A stretch of DNA of 64,000 nt, taken from NCBI RefSeq assembly GCF_003667315.2, contig NZ_RCTZ02000002.1, positions 124,001 through 188,000 on the forward strand, read 5' to 3'. Every line of letters begins with the position of its first letter. Position 1 is the first letter of the stretch. This DNA comes from Tropicibacter alexandrii. GTDB lineage: Bacteria > Pseudomonadota > Alphaproteobacteria > Rhodobacterales > Rhodobacteraceae. A model generated the notes under the pieces. That model was not told where the DNA came from. It saw nothing but the letters and a program-made list of their open reading frames with translations, and ran no database searches. Of this stretch, positions 43,915 through 52,255 are shown piece by piece. Made by a program: the position numbers and the translations under genes.

Positions 43915-44149
43915 CGTTGCGGATGCCACGCCGTTCGGAACAGGACAGGCATCCTGCCCCCAGAAAAACGCCCTATGTCTTGGATGGGAGGTGGCCCGGA
44001 TCGGAACCGGGACACAAAGGGTTGATCCGGTGAACTCTTCCCCTTGATCGGTGGGGATTTGCCGACGATATCAGCAGCCGACCCGCGTGCTATCGCATAA
44101 CGCGCGCCAAGGTGCCACATACAGGGCAACCGAGCAGGAAGGAACACAT

Positions 44150-44743
44150 ATGATCCGCAAGGTTCTGAGCATCGTCACCGCCGCCGTTCTGGCGCTGCCC
44201 GCCACGGCGGACGAGTTGTCGCTGAATGAAATCTCACGCTATCTGAATTCGATCCAGGCGGCGCAGGGGGGCTTCACCCAGATCAATGCCGACGGGACGA
44301 TCTCGACGGGGACGATCGCGATCAAGCGCCCCGGCAAGGTGCGGTTCGACTACAACCCGCCGGAACGCGCGCTGGTGCTGGCCTCCGCGGGGGCTGTCTA
44401 TATCCTCGACCGCAAGCTGGGCGGCGATCCCGAGACCTATCCGCTGAACCAGACCCCGCTGTCGATCATCCTCGATCGCAATGTCGACCTGACGCAGGCC
44501 GGGATGGTGCAGGGGCATCGGTACGACGGCACCGCGACCGTAGTGACCGCGCAGGACCCGAAGCGCCCGGAATACGGAACGATCCAGCTGAAATTCACCG
44601 ACGACCCGGTGGAGTTGCGGCAATGGGTGATCAACGATGGCGATGGCAACCAGACGACGGTCGTTCTGGGCGGTCTGGAACGGGCAAGCCTGCCGAACAC
44701 GATGTTCTACATCGATACCGAACTGGACAAGTTGCGCCGGTAA
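44150..44743 (+). CDS. lolA: Outer-membrane lipoprotein carrier LolA-family protein
   Basis: A 197-residue periplasmic chaperone that ferries lipoproteins from LolCDE to the outer membrane. Signal peptide MIRKVLSIVTAAVLALPATA; mature domain with SLNEISRYLNSIQAAQGGFTQINADGTISTGTIAIKRPGKVRFDYNPPE, the classical LolA start, and a C-terminal WVINDGDGNQTTVVL strand pair. The AGGAAGGA ribosome-binding site supports ATG 44150. The 235 bases between the ftsK terminator and this gene contain no recognised element beyond a probable promoter. A 26-bp palindrome follows. Confidence 0.92.
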   Translation: MIRKVLSIVTAAVLALPATADELSLNEISRYLNSIQAAQGGFTQINADGTISTGTIAIKRPGKVRFDYNPPERALVLASAGAVYILDRKLGGDPETYPLNQTPLSIILDRNVDLTQAGMVQGHRYDGTATVVTAQDPKRPEYGTIQLKFTDDPVELRQWVINDGDGNQTTVVLGGLERASLPNTMFYIDTELDKLRR

Positions 44744-44751
44744 AGGCTTGG

Positions 44752-44777
44752 GTAGGATGGGTGTGCACCCATCCTAC
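44752..44777. repeat. 26-bp palindrome family, copy 5 (TG centre)
   Basis: Arms GTAGGATGGGTG and CACCCATCCTAC are perfect, but the two central bases are TG instead of AT, so the full centre is no longer self-complementary. It lies between convergent lolA and the transglycosylase lipoprotein gene and is followed by TTT. Confidence 0.93.
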
Positions 44778-44786
44778 TTTGCGTGA

Positions 44787-45380
44787 TCAGCGCGCGGCGC
44801 GGCAGCGCCGCAGTTGCTGGTCGTACAGGATGGCGCGCTCTCCGACCTCGGCAGAGACGCGCAGCAGCCAAGCCTTGGCATTGTAGCTGCCACGGCGATA
44901 GCCGGTGCGCCCTTCGTGATAGGCCAGATAGTGGTTGCGCGCGTCCCACATCGGGATGCCAAGCTGCTGTTCCGACTGTTTCATGTACCAGCCCATGAAA
45001 TCCGTCGCATCGCGGATGTTGTCCCGCCGGGCGCGGCGGTTGCCGGTCGCTTGCAGGTACTCGTCCCAAGTCCCGTCCAGCGCTTGGCTATACCCGAAGG
45101 CCGAGCTTTGGCGACCCATCGGGATCACGCCCAACGTGTAGCGGAACGGGGTGCGGGCGTCCGAGATGAACTTGCTTTCTTGGTAGATCGTCGCCATCTG
45201 AACATGCACGGGTACGCCGTACTTGCGCTCGGCGGTCTTGAAGGCGCGGAAATAGGTGGGGCGCTGTTCGAGGATCGAACAGGCGTTGTCGAGACTGCGC
45301 GGTGCCTTGCCCGACCCGCCGCCGCCCCCGCAGGAGGCAACGAGAAGAAGGATCACCATTGCGCGAAGGTACTTGCTCAT
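44787..45380 (-). CDS. Lytic transglycosylase (SLT domain) lipoprotein
   Basis: A 197-residue lipoprotein: a short signal (MSKYLRAMVILLLVAS) ends at the lipobox Cys17, followed by a Gly-rich linker and an SLT-type lysozyme-like domain with the catalytic Glu in MATIYQESKFISDARTPF and GYSQALDGTWDEYLQATGN. It should act on peptidoglycan at the membrane. The last part (YHEGRTGYRRGSYNAKAWLLRVSAEV) is typical of the family. GAGAGG precedes ATG 45380. It is divergent from hspQ. Confidence 0.87.
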   Translation of the reverse strand: MSKYLRAMVILLLVASCGGGGGSGKAPRSLDNACSILEQRPTYFRAFKTAERKYGVPVHVQMATIYQESKFISDARTPFRYTLGVIPMGRQSSAFGYSQALDGTWDEYLQATGNRRARRDNIRDATDFMGWYMKQSEQQLGIPMWDARNHYLAYHEGRTGYRRGSYNAKAWLLRVSAEVGERAILYDQQLRRCRAAR

Positions 45381-45640
45381 TTGCCTCTCGCGTCGTTTGT
45401 TGGTTTTGTTGGGCAGGAGTTTAACGGATTGCGCTGCCGGTGAAAATCCCATTTGCTGGTGCGGGCGAGTCGCAGGCGGCTTCGCGCCCGGATACCGGAG
45501 CGGCGCTGCCCAAAGTGGCAACACGGACTGTTGGTTTGCACGTCACAGAGTGTTTCCGGCAAGAATCTGGCCAAAACCGGGAAATTTGGTCATAATTGAA
45601 AAAATACCGGCGGAAAGCTTGGCAAGACGAGGTGTATCAC

Positions 45641-45967
45641 ATGCTGAAGACGCGCGCGAAATACCATCTGGGTCAGGTTGTCCGCCATCGCAAGCACCCC
45701 TTCCGGGGGGTGGTTTTCGATGTCGACCCAGAGTTTGCGAACACGCAGGAATGGTATGACGCCATCCCCGAGGAGAGCCGGCCGGTCAAGGATCAGCCGT
45801 TCTATCACCTGTTGGCCGAAAACGATCAGAGCTACTACGTGGCTTACGTGTCCGAGCAGAACCTCGTGGCGGATTACTCGGGCGAACCCGTCGAACATCC
45901 GGACATTCCCGACCTGTTCGGGAAGTTCAATGACGGGTCCTACGAGCTTCACTTCCAGATGAACTGA
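45641..45967 (+). CDS. hspQ: Heat shock protein HspQ
   Basis: A 108-residue YccV-like protein. HspQ acts as a specificity factor for Lon in enterobacteria and was first described as binding hemimethylated oriC DNA. The start AKYHLGQVVRHRKHPFRGVVFDVDPEFANTQEWYDAIP and the core RPVKDQPFYHLLAENDQSYYVAYVSEQNLVADYSGEPVEHPDI are diagnostic. ATG at 45641 follows GAGG; a 15-codon upstream extension is possible but unsupported. No clear sigma-32 promoter was found in the 260-base upstream gap, though the last 50 bases are AT-rich. Confidence 0.92.
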   Translation: MLKTRAKYHLGQVVRHRKHPFRGVVFDVDPEFANTQEWYDAIPEESRPVKDQPFYHLLAENDQSYYVAYVSEQNLVADYSGEPVEHPDIPDLFGKFNDGSYELHFQMN

Positions 45968-45972
45968 GGGGC

Positions 45973-45991
45973 GGCGGGGCAAGGCCCCGCC
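45973..45991. terminator. GC hairpin after hspQ
   Basis: GGCGGGGC and GCCCCGCC form an 8-bp stem with an AAG loop between convergent hspQ and the threonine aldolase gene. The same stem is found at 35517-35535. Confidence 0.5.
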
Positions 45992-46001
45992 AAGCGCAGG
46001 G

Positions 46002-47045
46002 TCAGAGCGCGCCGCGCAGGACGTTCAAGAGATCGTCGATCATGGCCTGCGAACAGGACCAGTCGCAGACCAGCCGCGCCATGACCTGCTGTTCGTCCGG
46101 CAAATTGTCCGGTTCCATGTAGTGATAGGCCGCGCCTGCAGCCTTCGCGGCCTTATGCGCCTTCATCGGGGCGCGAAAGAAGATCATGTTGGCCTGTGTG
46201 TCGTTGACGATCTCCAGACCCAAATCTTCCAGCCCGGCGCGCAGGCGCGCGGCGCTGGCATTGGCGTCACGGGCAAGGTCGCGCCACAAGTCGTCGGCCA
46301 GATAGGCATCCATCTGCGCGGCAAGGTAGCGGTGCTTCGAGAAGAGGTGCCCGGCGCGCTTGCGGCGGTACTCGAATTCCTCCGCCTTGGCGGGATCGAA
46401 GATCACCACCGCCTCGACGCCCATGCAGCCGTTCTTGGTGCCGCCAAAGACGGCAACGTCGACGCCGATCTTCCAGCTCATCTCGGCGGGGCTGCAGCCA
46501 AGCGCCACACAGGCCTGCGCAAAGCGCGCGCCGTCGAAATGTACCGGCAGACCGTAATCCTGCGCCACGGCACACAACGCCGTCATCTCGCCCAAGGTGT
46601 AGACATTGCCCATCTCGGTGACATTGGTGATCGAGACGGGGCCGCGCTTGGGCCCATGCACGCCACGATTGCCCTCGCCCTCAATGGCGGCGCGCAGCGT
46701 GTCGGGGGTCATCAGGTCGCCGGGGCGGACAAGAGTCAGCTTTGCGCCACCGGTGTAGAATTCGGGGGCGTTGCACTCGTCCTCGTGGATATGCGCCTTT
46801 TCCGAGCAGAAGATCGTCTGGAAGGGCTGACACAGGATCGCCAGCGCCAGCGTGTTGGCGACGGTGCCCGTGGGAACGAGGTAAACGGCGGCGTCGGGGG
46901 CTTCGAACAGGGTGCGGATCCGGTTTGCCACGTCCTGTGACAGCGGATCGTTGCCGTAGCCCATCGCGTAGCCGTCATTGGCGCGGGTCAGGGCCTCCAT
47001 GACCTTGGGGTGGACGGGGCCGGAATTGTCGGAGGCGAAATGCAT
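46002..47045 (-). CDS. ltaE: Low-specificity L-threonine aldolase
   Basis: A 347-residue fold-type I PLP enzyme cleaving threonine or allo-threonine to glycine and acetaldehyde. It starts MHFASDNSGPVHPKVMEAL, has YGNDPLSQDV, the PLP-lysine motif VFGGTKNGCMGVEAVV, and HFDGARFAQACVALG, all typical of beta-eliminating lyases of the aldolase type. The C-terminal end is normal. It follows a 26-bp palindrome that separates it from the ycgN gene on the same strand. Confidence 0.93.
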   Translation of the reverse strand: MHFASDNSGPVHPKVMEALTRANDGYAMGYGNDPLSQDVANRIRTLFEAPDAAVYLVPTGTVANTLALAILCQPFQTIFCSEKAHIHEDECNAPEFYTGGAKLTLVRPGDLMTPDTLRAAIEGEGNRGVHGPKRGPVSITNVTEMGNVYTLGEMTALCAVAQDYGLPVHFDGARFAQACVALGCSPAEMSWKIGVDVAVFGGTKNGCMGVEAVVIFDPAKAEEFEYRRKRAGHLFSKHRYLAAQMDAYLADDLWRDLARDANASAARLRAGLEDLGLEIVNDTQANMIFFRAPMKAHKAAKAAGAAYHYMEPDNLPDEQQVMARLVCDWSCSQAMIDDLLNVLRGAL

Positions 47046-47071
47046 GGCGGTCTCCCTTGGCGCAGGTTTGT

Positions 47072-47097
47072 GTAGGATGGGTGATCACCCATCCTAC
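47072..47097. repeat. 26-bp palindrome family, copy 6 (perfect)
   Basis: Perfect palindrome of half-site GTAGGATGGGTGA, one base away from the TGA stop of the YcgN gene and 26 bases upstream of the threonine aldolase start, both on the minus strand. Confidence 0.95.
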
Positions 47098-47098
47098 T

Positions 47099-47566
47099 TC
47101 AGGTCGGCTCTTCGATGATGTGGTCTTCCCAGTCGTCCTCGTCCACCTCGAATTCCGGCACGGTGTGGCCCTGCATCGACACCCCCGCCGCATGGACACT
47201 GTCCGGATGGCCGGAAATCAACGGGTGCCAGTCGTACAGGGGCTGGCCGTTCCACAGCAGCTTGTAGGCGCAGGTTTCGGGCATCCAATACAGGTTGTCC
47301 TCGATATTCGAGGGCTTCAGCACGATGCATTCCGGCACGAACTGATGGCGGATCTTGTATTGCGCGCACAGGCAGGTCGCGTCGTCCAGCAGGCGGCAGG
47401 CCACGCGGGTCAGGGCGACCTCGCCGGTTTCCTCGTCTTCGAGCTTGTTCAGGCAGCATTTGCCGCAGCCGTCGCACAGCGCCTCCCATTCGCGCTGGGA
47501 CAGTTTCGACATCGGCTTTCTTTCCCAGAACCGATCGGTCAGCCCGTGGCGGTCGATCTCGCTCAT
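47099..47566 (-). CDS. YcgN family cysteine-cluster protein
   Basis: A 155-residue protein of the UPF0260/YcgN family. Cysteines fall in CDGCGKCCLNKL, VACRLL, TCLCAQY, PECIVLK and ETCAYKLL, consistent with binding a metal or an Fe-S cluster (CxxCxxCC). The function is unknown. ATG at 47566 was chosen because the family starts with a FW-containing segment (here DRFWERKP) before the first Cys motif; it overlaps the ribF stop (ATGA). The stop is next to a palindrome. Confidence 0.9.
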   Translation of the reverse strand: MSEIDRHGLTDRFWERKPMSKLSQREWEALCDGCGKCCLNKLEDEETGEVALTRVACRLLDDATCLCAQYKIRHQFVPECIVLKPSNIEDNLYWMPETCAYKLLWNGQPLYDWHPLISGHPDSVHAAGVSMQGHTVPEFEVDEDDWEDHIIEEPT

Positions 47567-48495
47567 AGCGCGGCCAGAATGCGCCTTGCATCGACGCAAT
47601 CGGCATCCATCTGGGTGATCAGGGCTTCGAGGCTGTCGAATTTCAGCTCGGGGCGCAGGTAGTCCACCAGTGCGACCGACAGCGTTGCGCCGTAGAGGTC
47701 GCCGGTGAAATCGAACAGGAAGGTTTCGATATTCGGGACCTCGCCGTTGAACATCGGGCGCACGCCCACCGAGGCCGCGCCGTGATAGCTGCCCTTGTGC
47801 GGCCCGTCGCGCACATCGACCAGCACCGCGTAGACGCCGAATTTCGGGGGGGCGAGACCGTCGATCGACATGTTCGCCGTCGGATATCCCAACTCGCGAC
47901 CGCGCTGTTCGCCGCCGATCACTTCGCCCTCGATCCGGTGCCAGTGGCCCAGCTGTTCGGCCGCGATGCGCGGGCGGCCATCGGCCAGCGCCTCGCGGAT
48001 CGCGGTCGACGAGACCTGTATCCCGCCGGTTTCCAGCAGCTCCGTCACCGTCACGCCAAAGCCCATTTCCGCGCCGAAAGCCTGAAGGTCGGCCACCGAT
48101 CCGGCGCGCCCCTTGCCAAAGCAGAAATCCGCGCCGACGACCACATGCACCAGCCCAAGCCCCTGACAGATCACCTTTTCGGCGAATTCGCGCGGCGAGA
48201 GGGAGGCGAGCGAGGTGTTGAAGTTCAGCTGGTACAGCCGCTCGACGCCCAGTTTCTCCAGCCGGGCGGCCCGGGCCTCGGCGCTCATCAGGCGAAAGGA
48301 CGGCGCATCGGGGGCGAAATATTCGCGCGGATGCGGCTCGAACGTCATGACGCCCAAGGGCGCGTTCGGGGCGACCTCCCGTGCCAGACGGATCACCGCC
48401 TGATGGCCCAGATGGACGCCGTCGAAATTGCCGATGGCGGCGCAGGCGCCGCGATCTTCGGGTCGGGTAAACTGGTAGTCTCTGACGATGCGCAT
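47563..48495 (-). CDS. ribF: Bifunctional riboflavin kinase/FAD synthetase
   Basis: A 310-residue RibF that makes FMN and then FAD. The N-terminal nucleotidyltransferase domain has AIGNFDGVHLGHQAVI and the VGADFCFGKGRAG loop; ISSTAIR-like VSSTAIREALADG closes it. The C-terminal riboflavin kinase domain has GYPTANMSIDG and the catalytic Glu region NIETFLFDFTGDLYG. It is coupled to ycgN downstream and follows the MocR gene by 9 bases. No FMN riboswitch is present upstream. Confidence 0.96.
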   Translation of the reverse strand: MRIVRDYQFTRPEDRGACAAIGNFDGVHLGHQAVIRLAREVAPNAPLGVMTFEPHPREYFAPDAPSFRLMSAEARAARLEKLGVERLYQLNFNTSLASLSPREFAEKVICQGLGLVHVVVGADFCFGKGRAGSVADLQAFGAEMGFGVTVTELLETGGIQVSSTAIREALADGRPRIAAEQLGHWHRIEGEVIGGEQRGRELGYPTANMSIDGLAPPKFGVYAVLVDVRDGPHKGSYHGAASVGVRPMFNGEVPNIETFLFDFTGDLYGATLSVALVDYLRPELKFDSLEALITQMDADCVDARRILAAL

Positions 48496-48504
48496 GGGCC
48501 CCGA

Positions 48505-49980
48505 TTAGCCCGCCGCGCCCGCACGTGCAAGCACCGCCGCGATGCGCGCAACGCCTTCGTCGATACGCTCGGAAGGGATCGAGCTGTAGCCCAGCCGGTA
48601 ATGGGTGCGAGGCGGGCTTTCCCCGGCAAAGAACGGGGCGCCGGGTTCGATCAGCACGCTGTCGGCGCGCAGGCTGTGGGCCAGTTCGGCGGTGTCGATC
48701 CCGTCCGGCGCCTGCATCCAGAAGGATGACCCGCCATGCGCGCCCTTGCCGGCGATCTCCAGCCCATAATGCGACAGCGCGGTTTCCATGACCGCGCGCC
48801 GCTCGCCCAAGGCGCGCCCGATGCGCCGCACCAGCGCGTCGTAATGTCCGAGCGACAGGAAATAGGCGGCGGTGCGCTGGATGTGGCCGGGCGGGTGGCG
48901 CAGCACCGAGGCGCGTAGCGCCCGCGCCTCGGCGATGAATTCGGCGGATCCCACCAGATAGCCCAGCCGCAGCCCCGGAAACAGCGACTTGGAAAAGCTG
49001 CCGACATAGACGACGCGGCCGTCCTCATCGAGACTCTTCAAGGCGGGGGAGGGCGCGCGCAGGAAGGCCATCTCGAATTCGTAATCGTCCTCGACGATGA
49101 CCGCGCCCAGCTCTGCCGCGCGCGCCAACAGCGCCTGACGACGCCTTAGCGGCAGGGTGGCCGATGTCGGGCATTGATGGCTTGGCGTGGTAAAGATCAC
49201 GCGCGTGCCGTCGGGGATGGCGTCGGGCGGCAGGCCGTGTTCGTCGACGGCAACGGGATGGGCGCGGGCGCCCGCCTGCGCCAGAAGCGCGCGCAAGGCC
49301 GGGTAGCAGGGATTCTCGATCGCGACGGGGCGTTTGACCGTGAGCAGTTCCGCCGCCAGCCAAAGCGCGTTCTGCGCACCGAGGGTGATCAGGATCTCGT
49401 CGGGGCGGGCCATGATGCCGCGCCGGGGCAGGGTGTGACGCGCGATGAAGCTGACCAGCTCCGGGTCATCGGCGTCGAACTGGTCCTGCGTGAGCGCGGT
49501 GAAATCCTTGGCCCCGAGCGCCTTCATGGCGCAGAGCCGCCAATTGGCGTGATCGAACAGGGTCGCATCGGCCTGCCCGTAGATGAACGGAAACCTGTAA
49601 GAGGCCCAGTCGCTGGGCTTGCCCATGCCAAGCGCGGCCTTCCCGGCGAACCGCCGCGCCAGCGCGCTGGACCAGTCGACGGTGTCGACGCGCGGGGCGA
49701 GCGGGCCGAAATCCGGCGGTTCCGGCGCGTTGTCGCTGACGAAATAGCCCGAGCGCCCGCGCGAGGTCAGGTAGTCATTGGCCTGCAATTCCGTGTAGGC
49801 CAGCGTGACCGTGATGCGGCTGACCCCCAGATGGGTCGCAAGACGTCGGGTCGAGGGCAGCTTTTCGCCCCGGCGAAAGCGCCCGGACAGGATGCCCTCG
49901 GCCACCATCTGCTGGATGCGCGCCTGAAGCGTGCCTTGCGCCGAGGGCGCGAGGTGAAAGGTTTCGACCAGGATCGCCAT
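48505..49980 (-). CDS. MocR-type GntR/aminotransferase regulator (TauR/EhuR-like)
   Basis: A 491-residue PLP-binding transcription factor. Residues about 15-80 form a GntR winged helix (LQARIQQMVAEGILSGRFRRGEKLPSTRRLATHLGVSRITVTLAYTEL), followed by a class I aminotransferase-like domain with the PLP lysine in YVGSFSKSLFPGLRLGYLVG and EDDYEFEM. The N-terminus resembles the taurine regulator TauR and the ectoine regulator EhuR of alphaproteobacteria. No taurine or ectoine genes are adjacent; it is close to ribF and yggS, so the target is unclear. Confidence 0.9.
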   Translation of the reverse strand: MAILVETFHLAPSAQGTLQARIQQMVAEGILSGRFRRGEKLPSTRRLATHLGVSRITVTLAYTELQANDYLTSRGRSGYFVSDNAPEPPDFGPLAPRVDTVDWSSALARRFAGKAALGMGKPSDWASYRFPFIYGQADATLFDHANWRLCAMKALGAKDFTALTQDQFDADDPELVSFIARHTLPRRGIMARPDEILITLGAQNALWLAAELLTVKRPVAIENPCYPALRALLAQAGARAHPVAVDEHGLPPDAIPDGTRVIFTTPSHQCPTSATLPLRRRQALLARAAELGAVIVEDDYEFEMAFLRAPSPALKSLDEDGRVVYVGSFSKSLFPGLRLGYLVGSAEFIAEARALRASVLRHPPGHIQRTAAYFLSLGHYDALVRRIGRALGERRAVMETALSHYGLEIAGKGAHGGSSFWMQAPDGIDTAELAHSLRADSVLIEPGAPFFAGESPPRTHYRLGYSSIPSERIDEGVARIAAVLARAGAAG

Positions 49981-50074
49981 GGCACAAGGTTAGTCTGGAC
50001 TCACGGGCGCCGCAATCTGGACCGGGGCAAATTCCTTGGACGGCATTTGCACGGCTCCTCGACCGGCCTTGCGC

Positions 50075-50728
50075 CTAGCCGGGAACGCGCTCTCCGAAAA
50101 TCGCGGAGCCGACACGGATATGGGTCGCGCCCAGCGAGATTGCCTCTTCGAAATCGCCGCTCATCCCCATGGACAGGCCAGACAGGCCGTTGCGCTCGGC
50201 GATCTTGCGCAACAGCGCGAAATGCAGGCTCGGGGTTTCCTCGACCGGCGGGATGCACATCAGCCCCTTCACCGGCAAATCCAGCGCGCGGCACTCCGCG
50301 ACGAACCCGTCGGCGTCGGCTGGCAGAACACCGGCCTTTTGCGCCTCCTCGCCGGTGTTCACCTGAATGAACAGGTCGGGGCATTGCCCCAACTCCTGCG
50401 CCAACCGCGCCAGCGCCTGCGCCAGCTTGGGCCGGTCCACCGAATGGATCGCGTCGAACAGCTCCATCGCCTGCCGCGCCTTGTTGCTTTGCAACGGCCC
50501 GATCAGGTGAACCGACACACCATCGAAGCGCGCCTTGAAATCCGGCCACTTGCCCGCCGCCTCCTGCACGCGGTTCTCGCCAAAGACCCGGTGGCCCTGT
50601 TCCAGCACGGCTTCGACGCGGTCGTTCGGCTGCACCTTGCTGACCGCGATCAAGTCCACCCCGGCCGGGTCGCGCCCGGCCTCGGCGCAGGCCTTTTCCA
50701 TGCGGTTGCGGATGTCACTCAATCCCAT
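50075..50728 (-). CDS. YggS-type PLP homeostasis protein
   Basis: A 217-residue PLP-binding TIM-barrel protein of the PLPBP/YggS family, which buffers free pyridoxal phosphate. The PLP lysine is in LIAVSKVQPND, followed by FGENRVQEAAGKW, HLIGPLQSNKARQAMELFDAIHSVD and GLSMGMSGDFEEAISLGATHIRVGSAIFG, all diagnostic. ATG at 50728, with a GGGGAG site 8 bases upstream, overlaps the sulfotransferase gene end by 10 bases; a slightly earlier ATG (50743) is less well placed. It has many PLP-enzyme neighbours in this window. Confidence 0.94.
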   Translation of the reverse strand: MGLSDIRNRMEKACAEAGRDPAGVDLIAVSKVQPNDRVEAVLEQGHRVFGENRVQEAAGKWPDFKARFDGVSVHLIGPLQSNKARQAMELFDAIHSVDRPKLAQALARLAQELGQCPDLFIQVNTGEEAQKAGVLPADADGFVAECRALDLPVKGLMCIPPVEETPSLHFALLRKIAERNGLSGLSMGMSGDFEEAISLGATHIRVGSAIFGERVPG

Positions 50729-52173
50729 GGCTCGTCTCCCCAAGCGTCGATGAAAGGCTGCAATTCGGTTTCATAGGCTTTCCATGCGGCCTTGCGGCCT
50801 GCATGGATCGGCTGGCGGACCTGGGCCAGCGACAGGGTCTGCACCGCCCCGGCCACGTTGTGGCTGTCAAGGCAGGCGTCCTCCCAGTCCAGACCCGCAG
50901 CCGCCACCAAAGCGCGCGCATGCCTTGCCTGATCCGAGACGAGGTCCTCGTAGCGGATTTCGTGGATGACGCCGGGCAGGCGGTCCTTCCAATGGGCCAC
51001 GCAGCGGCGGAATTCCTTGATCGCAAAGGCGATGTCCGCCAGCGCATTGGCATAGCGGTGCGTGCCCGGCGCAAAGAAGTTCTTGTAGATCGACAGCGCC
51101 ACGTCGCGCGGGTCGCGATGCACGACGATCAGCCGCGCGCCGGGCATGGCGCGGTGGATCAGTCCGAAGATCAGGAAGCTCTGGATCGACTTGTCGGTGA
51201 CCACGCCCTGCGCCCGCCCGCAATCGCGCGCCGCAAGCGTCTGGACCTGCCCGGACCAGTCCCGCAGGGCCTCGGGGGACAGGCTGTCCACTGGCTGAAA
51301 CCCAAAGCTGCGCGCCGCCAGCCGCAGCGCGTGGCCCATCTCGCCCCCGGCGGAGGCCTGCGAATGACGGGCAATGATCTGCTCGACCAGCGTCGTGCCC
51401 GACCGGGGCATGCCGCAGACAAAGACCGGGCGCAGCGCCATGTCGCCGGGCAGGGGGGACAGATCGCCATCCTGCGCGGCAAGGAAGGCATCGACCTCGG
51501 CGCGGCGCGCAGCGCGGTCAAAGGGCGCGGCCTTGGCCTGCAAGGCGTTCGCCTTGTTCAGGTATCCAAAGACCTTGTCCCGCGCGCCGCTGTCCTCCAT
51601 CGCCTTGGCCAGCGCGAACCCCAGATGCATCCGCCCCGGTTCGTTCAGGCGCGGTTCGGCCCAGAGTTTCTGCATCTGGCGAATCATGGGGTCGCCCGCC
51701 TTCAGCTTTTTCGTGCCGAGGAACATGCGATACAGTTCGGTCTGCGCCGGGTGTTTCCGGATCAGCTTGCGAAACAGCGCCTCTGCCTCGTCGAAGCGCC
51801 CCAGCGCCTGCAGGTAATGCGCGAGGTCCGCCTGCGGGCGGATCTCCTTCGGGGACAGTTTCGCGGCTGTCTCATAGGCCGCAATCGCCTGCCCGGTCCG
51901 GCCAAGCGCGCGGTAGCGCCCGGCGGCGGTCAGCCACAGGGCCGGTTCCGCCCCGGCAAGTGTGGTGGCGCGGTCGAGATGGGTGAGGCAGGCCGCCACG
52001 TCGCCCAATTCATAATCGAGGCGTGACAGGTGCAGGGGAATTTCCGGGTTGCCCGGTTCCGCCAAGGCCAGCTGCGCAAAGGTGCTGCGCGCCTCGGTCA
52101 GGCGTCCTTCGGCGATCTGGCGCCGGGCCTGCGCGGCCAGTGCGGCCTTTTGATGGGGGGACAGGGTCAACAT
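50719..52173 (-). CDS. TPR-containing sulfotransferase
   Basis: A 484-residue protein. The first 200 or so residues hold TPR-like repeats (ARRQIAEGRLTEARSTFAQLALAEPGNPEIPLHLSRLDYELGD; AAGRYRALGRTGQAIAAYETAAKLSPKEI; HYLQALGRFDEAEALFRKLIRKHP). The C-terminal half is a sulfotransferase with the 5'-phosphosulfate loop CGMPRSGTTLVEQII and the 3'-phosphate site IVVHRDPRDVALSIYKNFF. Such proteins are common in marine alphaproteobacteria; acceptors are unknown (protein tyrosine or glycan). It overlaps yggS downstream. The porin terminator lies just upstream. Confidence 0.9.
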   Translation of the reverse strand: MLTLSPHQKAALAAQARRQIAEGRLTEARSTFAQLALAEPGNPEIPLHLSRLDYELGDVAACLTHLDRATTLAGAEPALWLTAAGRYRALGRTGQAIAAYETAAKLSPKEIRPQADLAHYLQALGRFDEAEALFRKLIRKHPAQTELYRMFLGTKKLKAGDPMIRQMQKLWAEPRLNEPGRMHLGFALAKAMEDSGARDKVFGYLNKANALQAKAAPFDRAARRAEVDAFLAAQDGDLSPLPGDMALRPVFVCGMPRSGTTLVEQIIARHSQASAGGEMGHALRLAARSFGFQPVDSLSPEALRDWSGQVQTLAARDCGRAQGVVTDKSIQSFLIFGLIHRAMPGARLIVVHRDPRDVALSIYKNFFAPGTHRYANALADIAFAIKEFRRCVAHWKDRLPGVIHEIRYEDLVSDQARHARALVAAAGLDWEDACLDSHNVAGAVQTLSLAQVRQPIHAGRKAAWKAYETELQPFIDAWGDEPWD

Positions 52174-52200
52174 GCGCTCAGGCGTAACCCCACCGCCTGA

Positions 52201-52231
52201 AAAAGAAAAGAGCGGGCACAAGGCCCGCTCT
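52201..52231 (-). terminator. Rho-independent terminator of the porin gene
   Basis: On the minus strand AGAGCGGGC and GCCCGCTCT form a perfect 9-bp stem (52231-52223 with 52217-52209) with a five-base loop, followed by TTTCTTTT. It starts 25 bases beyond the porin stop. Confidence 0.85.
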
Positions 52232-52255
52232 CTCTTTGCCGTAAGGCTGGTGTCC

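Noticed and set aside
43960-44040. GGTTGATCC/CGGAACCGGG region after ftsK considered as a tRNA
   Set aside because: No cloverleaf with acceptor stem, anticodon arm and T-loop could be folded by eye.
45560-45640. Sigma-32 promoter before hspQ
   Set aside because: No CTTGAA/CCCAT-type pair at correct spacing was found, although the region is AT-rich.
52141-52165. G6 run near the sulfotransferase start considered as a phase-variable tract
   Set aside because: Short and within coding sequence; such runs are common by chance in this GC-rich DNA.
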